From Nautilus pompilius (taxonomy: Eukaryota; Mollusca; Cephalopoda; Nautilida; Nautilidae): a stretch of DNA of 64,000 bases. The notes beneath the pieces were generated by a model. It saw only the letters and a program-made list of their open reading frames with translations, did no database searches and was not told the origin of the DNA. Below are positions 12,501 to 25,384 of this stretch, piece after piece. The translations under genes and the position numbers were made by a program. The stretch is from positions 186,001 to 250,000 of the forward strand of contig JACATO010002730.1 of NCBI GenBank assembly GCA_018389105.1, in the 5' to 3' direction. The number at the start of each line of letters is the position of its first letter. Position 1 is the first letter of the stretch.

Positions 12501-15500
12501 GAGTTTCGTTGTGACTGTAGCAGATCTCACTATCAAACCTCCTAAATGACGTTTAATACTTATTTGTTGCCAAATAGTTGCCCCAAATCTTCCAAGACGT
12601 CGTCGGTTATATATGATTTGAAAAAAAAGAAAGAATTAACGAGAAGCAAATCAAATGGTAAAAGAAATGCTTGGAAAGGAAAACAATGTAACGTAGAGAT
12701 TCTCGAAAGAAGGAATACCTTGATGAGATATGCCTTGAGTAAGTACACTCGGAATTACATTAAAACACGGAGTGAAAGGGTGGATGGAATAAAGAAGTAC
12801 AGAAAACACCGTAAGGCTGATTAATACACGGGAAAAAGCACCAAATGGAAAAAGTCCATATAGAGAAATAAAGAAATTGGCAAGAAGATAGCATACTTGG
12901 AAGAAACAAATGAAATAAACCTTGGGTGTTCATTCGTGCAAAGTATTAAAAGAAAACCTTGATTGTAATTGCTTTTTGTCTTAGTAATTTTAAATAGTTG
13001 TTCAACAGATTAGAAGCCATCAATCCTCTTAATTACCCTTGCGTGCAAAAAATGAAATCAACCCGTTATTGGGTAATAATTCAAATTCAATTAAGAATTT
13101 TAAAAAGTTTGCATGAAACACTTTGAATATGTCTTGTGTAAACTGTCACTGATAAAATCAAGAACATGTCATTGTGTCTATAAATCAATAACCTGTTCAA
13201 ACACCGACAGTCAGCATTTAAGTAATCGAGTAAAGAAATAGCAGAAAAACTGGACTTCATGTCACAGCATGTCGTTATGCAAATTAGCATATTATACAGA
13301 GAAACTTCATTTAATAGGCTTTGGATCTAATGATCGCTTAATGTAAATACAAATTATAAACCTTAGAATTATATGTTAAAAATACTGTAATCTACAGAAT
13401 GTATGATGGTTTGTTTTTTTTTTATTTAAAAGTGGGCATTTCTAAACTTAATCTTGCCAATGCCTTTATTCATATTATTTTTTGTTAGGGGAGTTTTCAA
13501 TTCTCAGATCAGATTATTTTCAAATCAGCTTCGAATGGCGATGTATTGGAATACGTAGATCTTTGCTGCATCTCAAGAGAAACAACATCGAAAAAAATCT
13601 TGATATCTTTTAAAATTAGCTGCATGAGGCAATCACAAAACTAAACAGCTCAGTTACCAATAATTTAAATTCTGCTGGGATCGATTATTCGGCTGCATTA
13701 CTTTTCTTCTATTGTATTTTATAAGACAGATATTTAAAACGAATAATAACCGGCAGTAACTGGTGTCTATTTAGCGAAAACTTCATTGTTATGTCATTTC
13801 ATCAAGATGATTTCTTTTAATTTAGAAATTTAAATGTATGAGAAAATCCATAACAACAAACATGCTGTACATGAACAGCATCCCAAACTGCAGGTAAAAA
13901 GAAGCGTTTTTAAATCAGTATTTCTTCGTATTAAAATTTGAGGATTTTCTACCGACTTTTTAATTTGCGATAACCAGTCAAGGTCTTATCTAGCCATCCC
14001 AAAGATTTAACCAAAAACATTAGGGTAGTAGTTTGAAAATTAAATAAAGTGTTTTCTGTTTTTTTTATTTTTTAGAAATTACCATTATATATATATTGCT
14101 ATACAGTCGTTAAATATTTAAAAAAATAAATTATCAACAGAAATAAGATCGAAGTAAAAGTGGGAGTTCCGCGCGACGTAATCTATTAAAGTATAGGAAA
14201 CTATTTCTAATTGGCTCTCATGGTTGGTTTTAGTGGCTGAGTGTAAGACACATTTGGTAAATTTTAAAGAGAACGTTGAAAAAGGAGTTGAAGCAAATTG
14301 AAAGACTTAAATAATATTTACCGTCTGTGAAGATGCAGCACAAGGAAATTAACGTTGACCGTTAGACATAAATCAACAATAATTTCTTCTAACTCAGTAT
14401 ATCTCCGGTAACAGGGTAGGGTGAATACCGGGATCAGCCAGTTCATTAAGCTCTGTAAATTGACGATTTAGACAAACGAGATTTGCTTCAGGTTGGAATT
14501 CTAACAGTTGAGGTATTTATTTCTTTGCATACTTCAAGAATTCAGATGACTAATATTTTGGTATGGTGCATGAAATCAAGACGCAATTTGCGTATTACAA
14601 TCACGAGAAATTTTGTGTGCTTTACATAAATCGTGTAAAACAGCTAAAGTTGACACGGGATGATGTACGAAAGTAACTAGTGTCTATTTCTTGAGAAAAC
14701 CGGCCCGGAGTATAAGAGAGCAGAAATGGCTTAAACTAATATTAATCATTTTTATATACAGAGCTGCTTTTGAAGAAGTGAAGTATACATAGAATGTTAA
14801 AAAAGAAAACTATAGCAAAAAAACTTTAACGTATCCTAGAGTACGCCTGTGAAAGAAGCAACCTTTTTAAAGGAGAGATTTTTTTGCATTTGGTGAAATT
14901 AGATTAATATTGAGATTAAGTATGAAAGATTCTTGATGGCGAGAAGCACGACGCATTAAACTAACAGTTAGAAAATATTTATGAAGCAGATAGTCTTTAT
15001 TACTTGTTTTGGCAGTGAAATAACCCTTTTAAAGACAAACAGATTCATTTTTTAAACTTCTCCAAAAAAAAGGTGGTTTACGCGGATGCATTTTGACACG
15101 TAACTCTTGTGAAACTAGCAATTATCTTATGCGGATTCGTGTCCTGTTCTTGATTTCGACAACTTCTTGAGTGGTACAAAAAAATTTTTGATTTAATTTG
15201 GCTCTTATTATTTTTCGCTTATCGCCAGCAGTACCCATGAAGAATTTGTATTAACAGTTAACTTTTTGTTGGCCAGATTTGAGTTTCGAGATTTTCAGTC
15301 ACAGCATCCCTTTTGTCATGTGGCTTTTTCGACTGCATGAAAATCATTCTCACGTAATTCATAGCCAAGTAATTCTGATCACAAGTATAAGTAAATGTAA
15401 ATAGCCATATATACCCACATATATATGAAACAACAGAAAAAATCTTCGCACTTTAGAAAATTTTGTAAAATAGCTTATTCTGAGTGTGGTAACCGGATCT

Positions 15501-15516
15501 CCTAAATTTTCAAAAA

Positions 15517-15567
15517 ATGATTGGTTATTTATATTTTATATATTTCGTTAGCTTTATAACCAATCAT
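15517..15567. repeat. Inverted repeat with perfect 12-bp arms
   Basis: ATGATTGGTTAT at 15,517-15,528 is matched by its exact complement ATAACCAATCAT at 15,556-15,567, with a 27-bp AT-rich spacer. Each arm contains a CCAAT-box sequence (ATTGG/CCAAT) facing the other, so this could be a paired CCAAT site, a small MITE end pair or a hairpin. No flanking duplication is evident. Confidence 0.6.
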
Positions 15568-17510
15568 TATCGAATTTACACGATCATTTCCTGATTTAGT
15601 TTATTTCCAAGTCCTTTCATATTTTACAATGTGATCAAAATTTCTAACGACTAACATTTCGCATTACTGAAAAAACAACATTTCGGCCACTTTAATTCTT
15701 ATGACTCAATCAGTGTATAGAAGCGTCACTTCCTGTCCAAAAATCGCAAAGATGGATTGATTTACTTGAACTACTTTCAAATGTTCCTCTATTAAAAAAT
15801 CCAGGCCATTGTTCGAAATGAAAAATAAGCAGGAACAATTTTTTTTATGAGAATGAATCAGGATAGTTGCAAAAATTTTCATACAGAAAAATCTTCCAAA
15901 AAAATACACTAACTGTCCTGTAAAACAAAAACGAAACAAACAAAGTCGCATTATTTTTCAGTGCTTCCATAAAATCACAGATCTGTACACAGTGTGCAAA
16001 GTTCCAAAATTCTTTTACTTACTGAAAAATACATAATAATGTAGATGAAATATTTTTTTATTATAACTGTTTTAATAAAATTAACAAAATTCATTATTGT
16101 AAAAATTTGCCAAAATAGTTTCATTCTAGATGTTTAAAAAAAAAACTTTATTAAGAATAATTGCGATAACATTTATTATGCAATTCCTTCGCATTTAAAA
16201 AAAAATCTGTAGTGAAAGAAACTAATTAAACCTAACATTAACCCAAACTCATTTATACCGATATCAAAATCCATTTTCAGCCATCGTATTGGCTAAAGTG
16301 TCATTCTGAGGTTAATAGGAAAGGAAAGAGCTGCTCGTATTGTCATTTTTTCACCACATTTGACATATTTTTATTGATGAAACCTGTGCCTTAAGGAAGT
16401 GTTACATTAATAGAGTAGCTAGTAATTTTTGCAATAAAATGTATATAGTTTTTATGTAAAATGATTTAAATAAACTCAGAAAATTGAAATTTATAGTTAA
16501 TTTGTTTGGAAACATGCAGTAGAACATTCAAAGTAAAAAAGAAAAATCGGAATGACTGATGTTAACAACGAATCTACCATTAGAGTTCAATGCCGACCAG
16601 TCAGCGAACAGACCTTTAGCTTATTCCTCTCACTCCAGTTTCGTTTCTGTTTATCACCAGAACAACGTGAGATAATGCTTAGGGGTAATTGATCAGCTTA
16701 CACTTCCCATACTTTTCTTACCGCACGTTTTAGCTTCCTTGCCGTTGGTTTTACAACTCTCTGCGGGGCACCTGGCGAAACTAATGATATCGGAATTAAG
16801 ATGTAGCTGTTAATTCGAAATTTTCTGCTCAATGCTAATAAGTATTTATTTCTTTTTATTTTTCCTTACAAGTCTGAAATGGCAAAGTTCGAAAGAACTA
16901 TCAGCTCGGAATAAATTTTGAAAGGGTCTGGTTTAACAGTTGTTTTGATAAATTTCCTTAGTTCAAAATTATGAATGCATTTAAAAAGGTATATGTTTTA
17001 CAGGTACTTCAAATTACAATTAGGTCAAAAAATTAATGCTCGTCAATTAACTGCAAAAAAATGTAGGGGACAGGGAAGAATTGTGGTTATTTCAATATTA
17101 TAGTTGTACTGTGAACAGATTTTGTTATAAATTTACAGCGGCTGTTATCATAATTGTCTTTTCGAAGCATAACTCTAGAGTATATCTTCTAAATTGTGGA
17201 AGGGTTTGTTATATTTCACTACCACATGAAGTGTTTGGAATAAATTACAAAGGAACGTCTGTAAACGGACTCTACAATACCGTGTATCCTAACAAAACGT
17301 TTGAATAACCTGCAGTTTTTTTTGCACTGTATACATAAGGAAAGCAAAGTCGAAAGATCGAAAAGAGATAGCTAAATCGACAGAATTAGTGAATAAAACG
17401 CTGATGAAGACATATTTGTTTTTAATTTGTTAATTTGTTTAGTCAACATTTTGTATTATGCGCAAATAGAATTAATAAGCGGATATATTGTACTGCTTAA
17501 CATTTTTTTA

Positions 17511-17582
<72 letters not shown>

Positions 17583-17596
17583 GAGAGAGAGAGAGA
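17511..17596. repeat. Interrupted (GA)n microsatellite, about 86 bp
   Basis: A long GA run broken by GGA interruptions, the largest purine tract in the window. The overlapping open frame (17,427-17,648) is an artefact that reads Arg-Glu repeats. Confidence 0.97.
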
Positions 17597-18092
17597 CGGT
17601 GCGTGTTTGCGTGTGTCAACAACGATTAAACAGTTTCATTCTCCGTGATTTATTAATATTTAAAAAAAAATAAATTAAATAAATTTAAAATACAGACATG
17701 AAAAATATCTATAGTGATTTTAATAATCTAATAAGACCGCGCTGTAGGGCAGCAGGAATGAAAATGTATTCCAAGACCCCGTAAACAGACGGCAAAGCGA
17801 AATTACTGCGCTAATAACATACAAATTAAATTCTGAAGAAGCGCGGTTATGATGTTGAGATGGCAACCAAGCTATTTGTGCCGTTGCTAAGTAACTTTAG
17901 GCAGTTTGAATTAAAAACAAGAAGTGCGTTGTAAGCTGATCATCTGTAGAGAAGAGGTTCAAAAGAATGACATTAAAAATCCTTCAGTAGACCTTTGTTG
18001 CCTTCGCGTTCATTGTTAACGGGCACCCGCCTGCGCTGAGCAGTAACTTGGAGTTGGTCCACTGGCGCCAAGAAACATGATAATGTAATTGA

Positions 18093-18095
<3 letters not shown>

Positions 18096-18143
<48 letters not shown>
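18096..18143. repeat. (CT)n microsatellite, about 48 bp
   Basis: A perfect CT run only about 500 bp from the GA tract at 17,511 and in the opposite purine orientation. It supplies the Ser-Leu repeat in an overlapping chance open frame. Confidence 0.97.
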
Positions 18144-18149
<6 letters not shown>

Positions 18150-20863
18150 ATACTAGGACGGATTATTTTACAGCGGATTTCTGCATTATAAATCGCGCAC
18201 CATTTTTTTCTTTTTTTAAAAAATTCTATCCAGCTGAAAGATTAATTCTGTCCAAAAATGGATGTAGTCAAACAGGCGTGAAAGTACCCGTCAGGTACGC
18301 CGGCATAAAAGAAGCCCCGACGCACCATTACTATGTCAATATGTAATTTGGTGCCGATAAAAAAGGAAGAATTTTCGCCGTTGAAGTGGTTCTACTAAAG
18401 CGAATATATATTTTAAAATAACATTTATAAGCACTTAAAATCGGTATATATTGTAATGAGCTTTTAATATTGTGGTATTTATTTGTTTAGATAGTAACAT
18501 ATTTTTCTCAAGTATGGTACGTTTGATGCAAAACAATAATATTAAAATTAATTATTTTCAAAGTTAATCAGTTTCCAACACATCAGTGATGGAAAAGAGG
18601 CTGAACGTTATAAGCCTTCAATGAGAAAAATTGCGTTATCTGAATCCAAGTAACATAGACATCTTGTTATTAGTCAGATGTTCAGTTCCAGTCTCTAAAG
18701 ATAGATAAATCTGTTCAATATGATTTTCGAGCTGGTGGCTGCTAGAGTTACCCCTGTCCCCATCGACCAAGAGAAATCAGAAGAAACAACGGACGAATAA
18801 AAAAATCAATAATACATGATATGGAAATAAATAAAAATGAAATGGATATAGATAAACGAAAATAAGTTCACAATATGAAAAGGCTATGCATTATTTTCTT
18901 CATTTATCAATTTATCAATACGCAAACAATTTAACTTTCTAAATAGTATAGTATCTAGGTTGCATTTTCACCTGGATAACTTTCAAATATTTATTCCACA
19001 GCATAGGTTAAATTACAAGAACTGTGACACAACATTTTCCGCATTTATATAACTCTTCGTAACAAAAAAAAAACAAACATATCATAACATAAAAACTGAT
19101 CTGGTATGTGTAGGGTTAACGGTTTTTGTTTACAAAAGCAATTAGTGTTTCCTAGATCTTCTGTAATAAGAACTGAACGAAATGGTTCCGAGTACTGTGT
19201 TAGCAATGGATAGTTTATATTGTAATTAAGCGAGGTGGCCATATTATTTACTTATGTGACCACTAAAAGCTAGAAAGTTCAGTAAGCCTTCAGCACTTAC
19301 TCTTTGATGTTTGTACAGATTTTATATAACGTTTAATTAAATTCAGAATACGAAATCCAAACGTCTCAATTATAGCTTATAAACACATTAAACGTATCTT
19401 CTGGCGGTGATTTGCTGCTGCCGACTTTTTGTCCTACGATGGCCTTTGTTTGCACAGCAGCATCCATCCTCTAAAAATACAGTTTCCTCAAGGAAAACAA
19501 ACAACAAACAAACTCTCTATAACTGAACTGTTTTGCAGATTTCTTCTCGCTTCAGGCTCCGCGGAGGCACTCGTCGACTTTGCCGTTATTTTTGCATAAA
19601 ATATTGATCTTTGAATTTCGATCGATTTAACAATATGTCGCACTGACTGACATTTTGACCATGGCCGGTTTGCTCAGTCTTAGCATAATAGTATTTATCG
19701 CCATTTATTGTCAATTCCTATATATTCCAAGATTCCATACTCGAAATTAATTCAAATGAGTGAAATTTTTAGAGACTTTGTTCGTTATATGAAGTCATAT
19801 GGCTAAAAGACACCGGATACGATTAATATGTTGTTTCATGCGTGCGGTTTCTTTTTGTTTCTGGGAATAGAAATGGCAAAAATCACGACTAAAATTGGAA
19901 AATAACAAACTCCAGAAAGACAAAAAATCAGACGAAAAATGCTTTAATAAAAAAACACAAAAAATAAATCTGTGGTATGGTTTCCTTACTACATTAGACT
20001 TGTGATTTATTTTCTAAAACTCTATTAAAATTTTAAAAACATTATCTTTTAACGAAACCTTTCGAAAATACTATAAATGAACTTCATTTGCAAATACAGA
20101 TTGTTCTGTCTGTGTAATTGTGGTTTAAGAAAGTAGGCTCTCCCAATATCTAAATTCTCAATGTCAGCAACGCATGAAACATACAGTTTTCACGCACGGC
20201 GTCTTCTTCCCAAATCATCGTAATTACGGTTAAATCTCATCTCCTCTGTGAAGAACCATTTACGTTCAAGTCAGTGCTAGTTTACTTTCCGTTGTCATCG
20301 GTAAGGAGAAACCACCGTCAAAATCTTCCAAAAGAAGGACGTCGTAGTTAGAAATCTACTAGCAGCTGTAATCGCTGTACATTTTGCCGATTTCGCAGCT
20401 TCGTCGCCCAGAATCACTTCCTTTCAGGCGGAAGACGGAGCTCGACCAGCGCTGTAACATCACACAGCCCGTTCTGTTTCCAACCGGTTTCTGCTGGTGC
20501 TCCAGATGCGACGAATCTCTCTGATCGGACCGGCCATAGATACATCTCCCTTTCAAGTCAGAGTTTTAATGGTTCTTGCATTCATCCAATATTCCGCTTT
20601 TACCCAAGACCCTGATTAACCTGTCAGGCAAGCGACAACACATTTGTTTTCACGTGTATTTTACGCGTATTTACATTTTGACAAAGTGATATAATCAGCG
20701 CACGAGTAATTTAAATGAATATATTGATCAACAAACCTGACCAGAATTTTTCTAGGGGTCATGACAAATCCCTAAAAAGAAGGAACTTTTAAAGACACTA
20801 CCAACAACAATTTATATGGATATTTAAAGGAAAGACTTTCATGATATTTCGCACTGCGCTTAC
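18144..20863. other. Gene-less stretch; GC-richer block at 20,180-20,560
   Basis: No gene is recognised. The segment 20,180-20,560 is clearly richer in GC than its surroundings. It is open on the plus strand for about 87 codons (about 20,365-20,625) and on the minus strand for 65 codons (20,359-20,556), but neither translation shows a known domain. It could be an exon, a conserved non-coding element or an old transposon. Confidence 0.5.
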
Positions 20864-21075
20864 GAGATCAGTTGTAGGAATGTGTCTCTAGGATGTGATA
20901 TCTATGCTCAAGCGTGCGAAAAACCGTTGAGCACATCTCAGGCGTCCAACACAATACACTCACGAAAGTAAGAAATCAGTTGAACGCATTTCAGGTGTGC
21001 CATCTAGACGTTGACATAATGTAAGAAAGCTGTTGAGCCTTATCTCGAGCGTGTAATATAGATGCGTAGATATTG
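20864..21075. repeat. Diverged tandem repeat, 53-bp period, about 4 copies
   Basis: Three clear units start at about 20,917 (AAAAACCGTTGAGCAC), 20,970 (AAGAAATCAGTTGAACGC) and 21,023 (AAGAAAGCTGTTGAGCC). A weaker unit starts at about 20,864 (GAGATCAGTTG). Each continues with TCTC/TTTC-AGG-like and GCGT/TGTG-like blocks at matching offsets, and the start-to-start distance is 53 bp throughout. Divergence is high, so this is an old minisatellite. Its sequence is unrelated to the array at the end of the window. Confidence 0.7.
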
Positions 21076-21816
21076 TATATGGGCCAGCGTCTGACAGCTA
21101 ATGTCAGATTTTATGCTGAGGTGGCCTGCATAACAATGAAAAATATCGAATCGATCTTAATGGAGAGTAAGGAAACAGTCTGTCACTTCGAGTTAAAAAA
21201 AAAAAATAATAATAATAACATTTCAAAATATAAGGATACGATACAATTTTCTAAAAACAGAAAAAAACCCTCCCAAAATATGTTTGGAAAATGAATCTGT
21301 GCATTTATAAAATCTACAATAAAATGAAAAGCACCAGGACTGTTTACGATTAAAAGTAGTTGCACACGCAAACTTAAAAAAAAAAAATTAACTATTTTTA
21401 AATAGGGAACTATGCGAAAAGATTAAAATAGAAGAAAATGTTACTATTCTAAAGCTTATGTTACCAACAAAACCGACGATTTCCTTCTGTATTCTAATTG
21501 TAAAAGCTTTTCCCTTTTGTAAAGATTGGTTCTGTATTTTCTACTAAGGGTATCTTTAAATGGATGATATCTGTGGACCTTTCGTCGTAAGGAAAGTCGG
21601 TGCCTAGTGCAAATACTGTGAACAAAATAACGCTTCTGTAATGTTCCAGTACATTTTATATAAAGTCCATTTTTGTTAGTAAATGTCCTGTGTCACTTTC
21701 TTTTTCTGAACCGTTAAATACGACATTTTTTATGTAATACATATTTTCATCACCTTAGATGAGAGGCTGTTTGTTCATTTAACGTTGCCGTGATATTATG
21801 ATGAAATTTTAAAATT
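21076..21816. other. Gene-less AT-rich stretch
   Basis: Nothing recognisable apart from A-rich and AAT-rich runs near 21,195-21,220 and 21,376. The overlapping open frames on the two strands are low-complexity. Confidence 0.6.
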
Positions 21817-21940
<124 letters not shown>

Positions 21941-22681
21941 CTCAAACACTTTTTAAACGTTGTGATTCCTGCCACTTGTTGCGGCTTCAATGTTTGAGTT
22001 CTAGAAAAATTATAGTTAAGAAAGAGAACATTTTTCAAGACTTAAAAATAATAGAAATAATAAAAAAAACTAAGTGAACAACAAAGAACTTTGCATTAGT
22101 CACTATCTTATTAACTGACTGTTAATAATTATCTTTCCCTTAACATTTATAATACTTTAATATTTAGAAAAGACATTTGCATGGATATGTTTCAGGCTGA
22201 TCTTAATCTGATTATAAAAGAATCATTACTAAGAAAACATTATTTAGAACGCGATAATTCCTTCGTTAAGATTAGAAATTCTAACATTTTTTTTACTTTC
22301 TGCTTACATTTCGTTTCATTTTTCACTGTAGGTAGTTTTTTTTTTTTTTTTAAATTTTTTTTACCACTTCACAAACAAGCAAAACGCTGTTTTAGATAAT
22401 TGTGCGAGATATTCTTTTGACGATCTATGGAGGAAATGCGAGTCTTTCACGGATTCTTGCCTGAATAATGCCCTGGTACTGCTTGTAATAACCCGTCACG
22501 TAAATGGCATGCGCACGTCTCTTCAGCTTGTTTCATCAGCATGTAACCTCTCTGTCCAGCCTTAATTGTGTGTGCTCGCGAATGTAAGTGTTCGAAAAAA
22601 GCTGGTGCAATGTCACGTAAGATGGACCCGGGTCAATAAAGACAGTAATTGACGAAAGGAGATTAAATTACTTTAATTACC

Positions 22682-22682
<1 letters not shown>

Positions 22683-22721
<39 letters not shown>
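22683..22721. repeat. (CT)n microsatellite, about 39 bp
   Basis: A perfect CT run ending at TGGAAAAG. It is the third long pyrimidine/purine tract within about 5 kb. Confidence 0.97.
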
Positions 22722-22723
<2 letters not shown>

Positions 22724-22964
22724 AAAAGATTTGTGTAGTATTTGTGTCTTTTCTTTGTGACTGCTTGCTGGCCTTGTCTCAAACTAGACAAAGAATAAAA
22801 ATCCTCCGTTAACTCAAAGGTTAAGGGTTACAGTCCGACTAATATACTGCTTACCAGATAAAAAACACTATGACAATAACAACCAAATTATTTGCACTGA
22901 CATTGTTCATCGGCTTGACGAACTTTACACTTGATTTACATGCAGACTTACAAAGAGTTTTTGC

Positions 22965-23190
22965 TATGATCGCTGGTTAGAGTGCTAAGATCTAAAATCC
23001 GAGTTCGAATCCAGATCATGAACGGTTCGGATTAACTTACCTTTTATCCTTTAGCTGGCCAATTCCGTTGCCTCACACATCTATAAAAGAACTTTATAAG
23101 GGATTTCTCTGTCGAAGCAGACTTATTTCTTTCAATCTGGATCAGTTCATTGTCGAAAAGGACTTGACTTACACCGTTCGTTCTAATTTC
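22965..23190 (+). mobile_element. tRNA-derived SINE, copy A
   Basis: The head has a pol III A-box-like CTGGTTAGAGTG (22,973-22,984) and a near-canonical B box GAGTTCGAATCC (23,001-23,012), the layout of a tRNA promoter. The remaining tRNA body does not fold as a clean cloverleaf, so it is not a functional tRNA gene. About 100 bp downstream, GGATTTCTCTGTCGAAGCAG resembles GGAGTTCTCTTCCAAGTAGA in the tail of the SINE at 39,451. A shared 3' tail suggests one family with a conserved tail. The exact 3' end is uncertain. Confidence 0.55.
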
Positions 23191-24109
23191 ACTTTGGAAA
23201 GGAAAGTTTGGATAAGAAAGAAGTAATGTTTTTTTGTTTTTTTTTTTTCAGAAAAATTTTAAAATTTTAGAAAATTAAAGAATAACTCACGGAAAACAAA
23301 ATCAAACAGCAAATGGAGGAATACCTGTAAATAATATTGAAGAACTTGCGGGATATCGCTGGTACGATTCCACGCCAAGATGTCTTCAAGCTCCAGAGTG
23401 CAAGAGGTGCGTTTACCAAAATGAATTCTTAAACATTTGCTGTGTAAGTATAAGAGCGAATAAATGTTTGTGCTATAAAGGTGTGGAGTTCAGGTTATTA
23501 TATCCGGCATTTGTAGTATATCAATCTACCAAAAATTATTAGTAAAGGCCATCTTTGGAAAAATATTTTTGAAACCTAATACGACTATACAAGAAAATTT
23601 TTAACAACAGTGAGGAGTCAATCATCATAAGACATTTTCTGCTGTAAAGATAAAAAGATTAACTCTACTCTTTATTAACTGATTCACTGAAAGCGTGGTT
23701 TTGTTGAACGATAAAAATTAACAAAGCAGATTTTTATAACTGCAGCTACTGTCAAGAAATGTATTCTTCTATAGTTGCTACATTAAAACAATGAAGTGGG
23801 CGACAGCATTAAAAACTTGACTTCTAAATAAAATTGGATTTATTTCAAACATCACTTTCCTTTGCGGAAAGAATGAGGAAACATTTTAACTGATACGAGG
23901 CACTCAAGTTTACTCTAACTATAGCAGCGTGAACAAATTAATGTAAATGGGAAATGCTTTACCAGGTAAAACAAAGAAATATTCGACCTCAAAATTAAAC
24001 AAAAAAAAAGTTGGTAGTATTATACTGTTTATTTTTTTTTACAAAGAATCGTGTAAAAGTGACTAAAAATAAACAACTATAGAAATTGTACAATAATGAA
24101 AAATAAACA
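23191..24109. other. Gene-less AT-rich stretch
   Basis: No gene or repeat is recognised beyond short T- and A-runs. Confidence 0.55.
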
Positions 24110-24625
24110 ATGTTTGTGCTCCAAAAACGTGAACATTTGTTCTGGAAATAAATTACATTTTAATACAGCTGATATAATATATATATGTATATATATATAT
24201 ATCTCTCAAAAATGTGCACGTATTCCATAGGATTAAATCACTTTTTATTAAAGCTGATGCGTTCATATTACAAACAGATGAACGTGTTTACTGAAATTAT
24301 ATTACCTTTAACGATAGCTTGGATGTTTCCGTTACAAATATTGAACATGTTTCCAGGAAGTAAATTACCCTATCCGAAATCTGATGGGTTTTTTGTTATA
24401 AAATTGTGATCAGGTGTGTTGAAATTCAATTACTTTGTACAATAGCTTGTGTAACGCGTTGAAAAAACCTTAACTTGTCCTGAAATTAAATTACATTTTT
24501 TGTAAAAATGCGAAAATTTATTTGTGGACATCAAGTTAGGTAGTCCCAAATTCTGTATATCTTTCTTTTGAAAGAATAGAAGATTAGAAAATGTCATTTG
24601 TTTATTTCCGGTCAGCACTTTGTAA
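24110..24625. repeat. Diverged tandem repeat, about 62-65-bp period, 7-8 copies
   Basis: The anchor AAATTAC(A/C)TTT recurs at about 24,150, 24,236, 24,297, 24,362, 24,427 and 24,488, with weaker copies near 24,548 and 24,614. Each is preceded by a GAACATGTTT-CTGGAA-like block and followed by ACAATAGCT-GATG-like sequence. Spacings are about 61-66 bp, except that the first is lengthened by a (TA)n run at 24,174-24,202, apparently a microsatellite that expanded inside the array. The open frame at 24,185-24,409 lies wholly in it and is not a gene. Confidence 0.65.
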
Positions 24626-24789
24626 AAATATGTGTACAAATGTAGAAGTTGGAGTTTAAAAAGACATCGCTTGTGCTAAATGCATCATTACTAATTTACA
24701 TAGGAAATGCGACTTAATTCCATGGAAGGTTGATCATGAATCTTGTGTCTGTATCAAGCCTAACATCTCTTTGTACTGATAATTTCTAC

Positions 24790-25080
24790 ACGGTTCTTGC
24801 TACTCCAAAAACATCGAATGTATACCTGTGATATTTTCTTTTACACCTTGTGAATAAAACAATATTCTGAACAGATTTACTCTTCTTCTTCAAGCTATGT
24901 CTGATTTGATCCCTTAGATGTTCTATTGGGCTAAAATCTGCATTTATCGTAGGCCAAGCAGGTAACTAAATTCCACTACCCTAGAGAAACTGTTTCAATG
25001 AAACCGCACAGTGGAGTCTGGGGGTGTTGCTACGAAGCTTGGTCCAGTGGAGAGTGTGTGATTGTCATAATGAAGAACAG
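24790..25080 (-). pseudogene. Fragment of a Tc1-like transposase (third Tc1 lineage)
   Basis: On the minus strand the sequence reads LPAWPTINADFSPIEHL and continues RDQIRHS. This matches the Tc1 transposase signature WPxxSPDLxPIEHLWDxI around the catalytic glutamate (codon at 24,921-24,923). A candidate second catalytic aspartate lies in a D-S-T-V-R-F-H stretch (codon at 25,016-25,018), and stops interrupt the frame between them. I see no terminal inverted repeats, so this is a relic of the 3' part of a transposase gene. It differs clearly from the copies at 50.9 and 55.3 kb. The limits are approximate. Confidence 0.65.
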
Positions 25081-25376
25081 CGACAGAATATTTCCCGAGC
25101 AACACAACGAAAACTAGATATGATAGCACTCAACTGTGAAAATTCTTTTTTTCTGAAATGTTTCATTTTTGGTAAATATAATGTAAAATTAGGCAAAGGA
25201 TGTATTAAAAATAGCGACTTTGTATGGAGCGTGGTATCGCAAATTTATGATAACCTTGTCTGATTTTTCGCCTGAAGTAAACCAGAAACTGAAGGTTTTA
25301 CTTCCATCTAAATAATCAACTCAACTGAAAAAAAAGTTGTTCAAATTCAGAATGCTTTATTTTTCTTTGTGGAATG

Positions 25377-25384
25377 ACTTAAAC
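25377..25384. repeat. 8-bp target-site duplication (left)
   Basis: ACTTAAAC directly precedes the CAGTGGTT terminus of the hAT element and is repeated exactly at its other end. An 8-bp duplication is the hallmark of hAT-superfamily insertion. Confidence 0.85.

Larger units (their letters stand above)
4340..17510. other. Gene-less AT-rich stretch with a few GC-richer islands
   Basis: No gene is recognised in these 13 kb. Notable contents are a GC-richer block at 4590-4780, a possible core promoter at 6440-6545, an alternating TA/GT/GC run at about 11,239-11,278, a GC-richer block at 12,340-12,540, and a hairpin at 15,517-15,567. The open frames at 6105-6401 (98 codons), 10,957-11,364 (135 codons) and 12,546-12,824 (92 codons) show no known motif and have lengths expected by chance in this composition. 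Confidence 0.55.

Noticed and set aside
22965-23040. Functional tRNA gene
   Set aside because: A and B boxes are present, but no clean acceptor stem or anticodon arm can be paired. A SINE head fits better.
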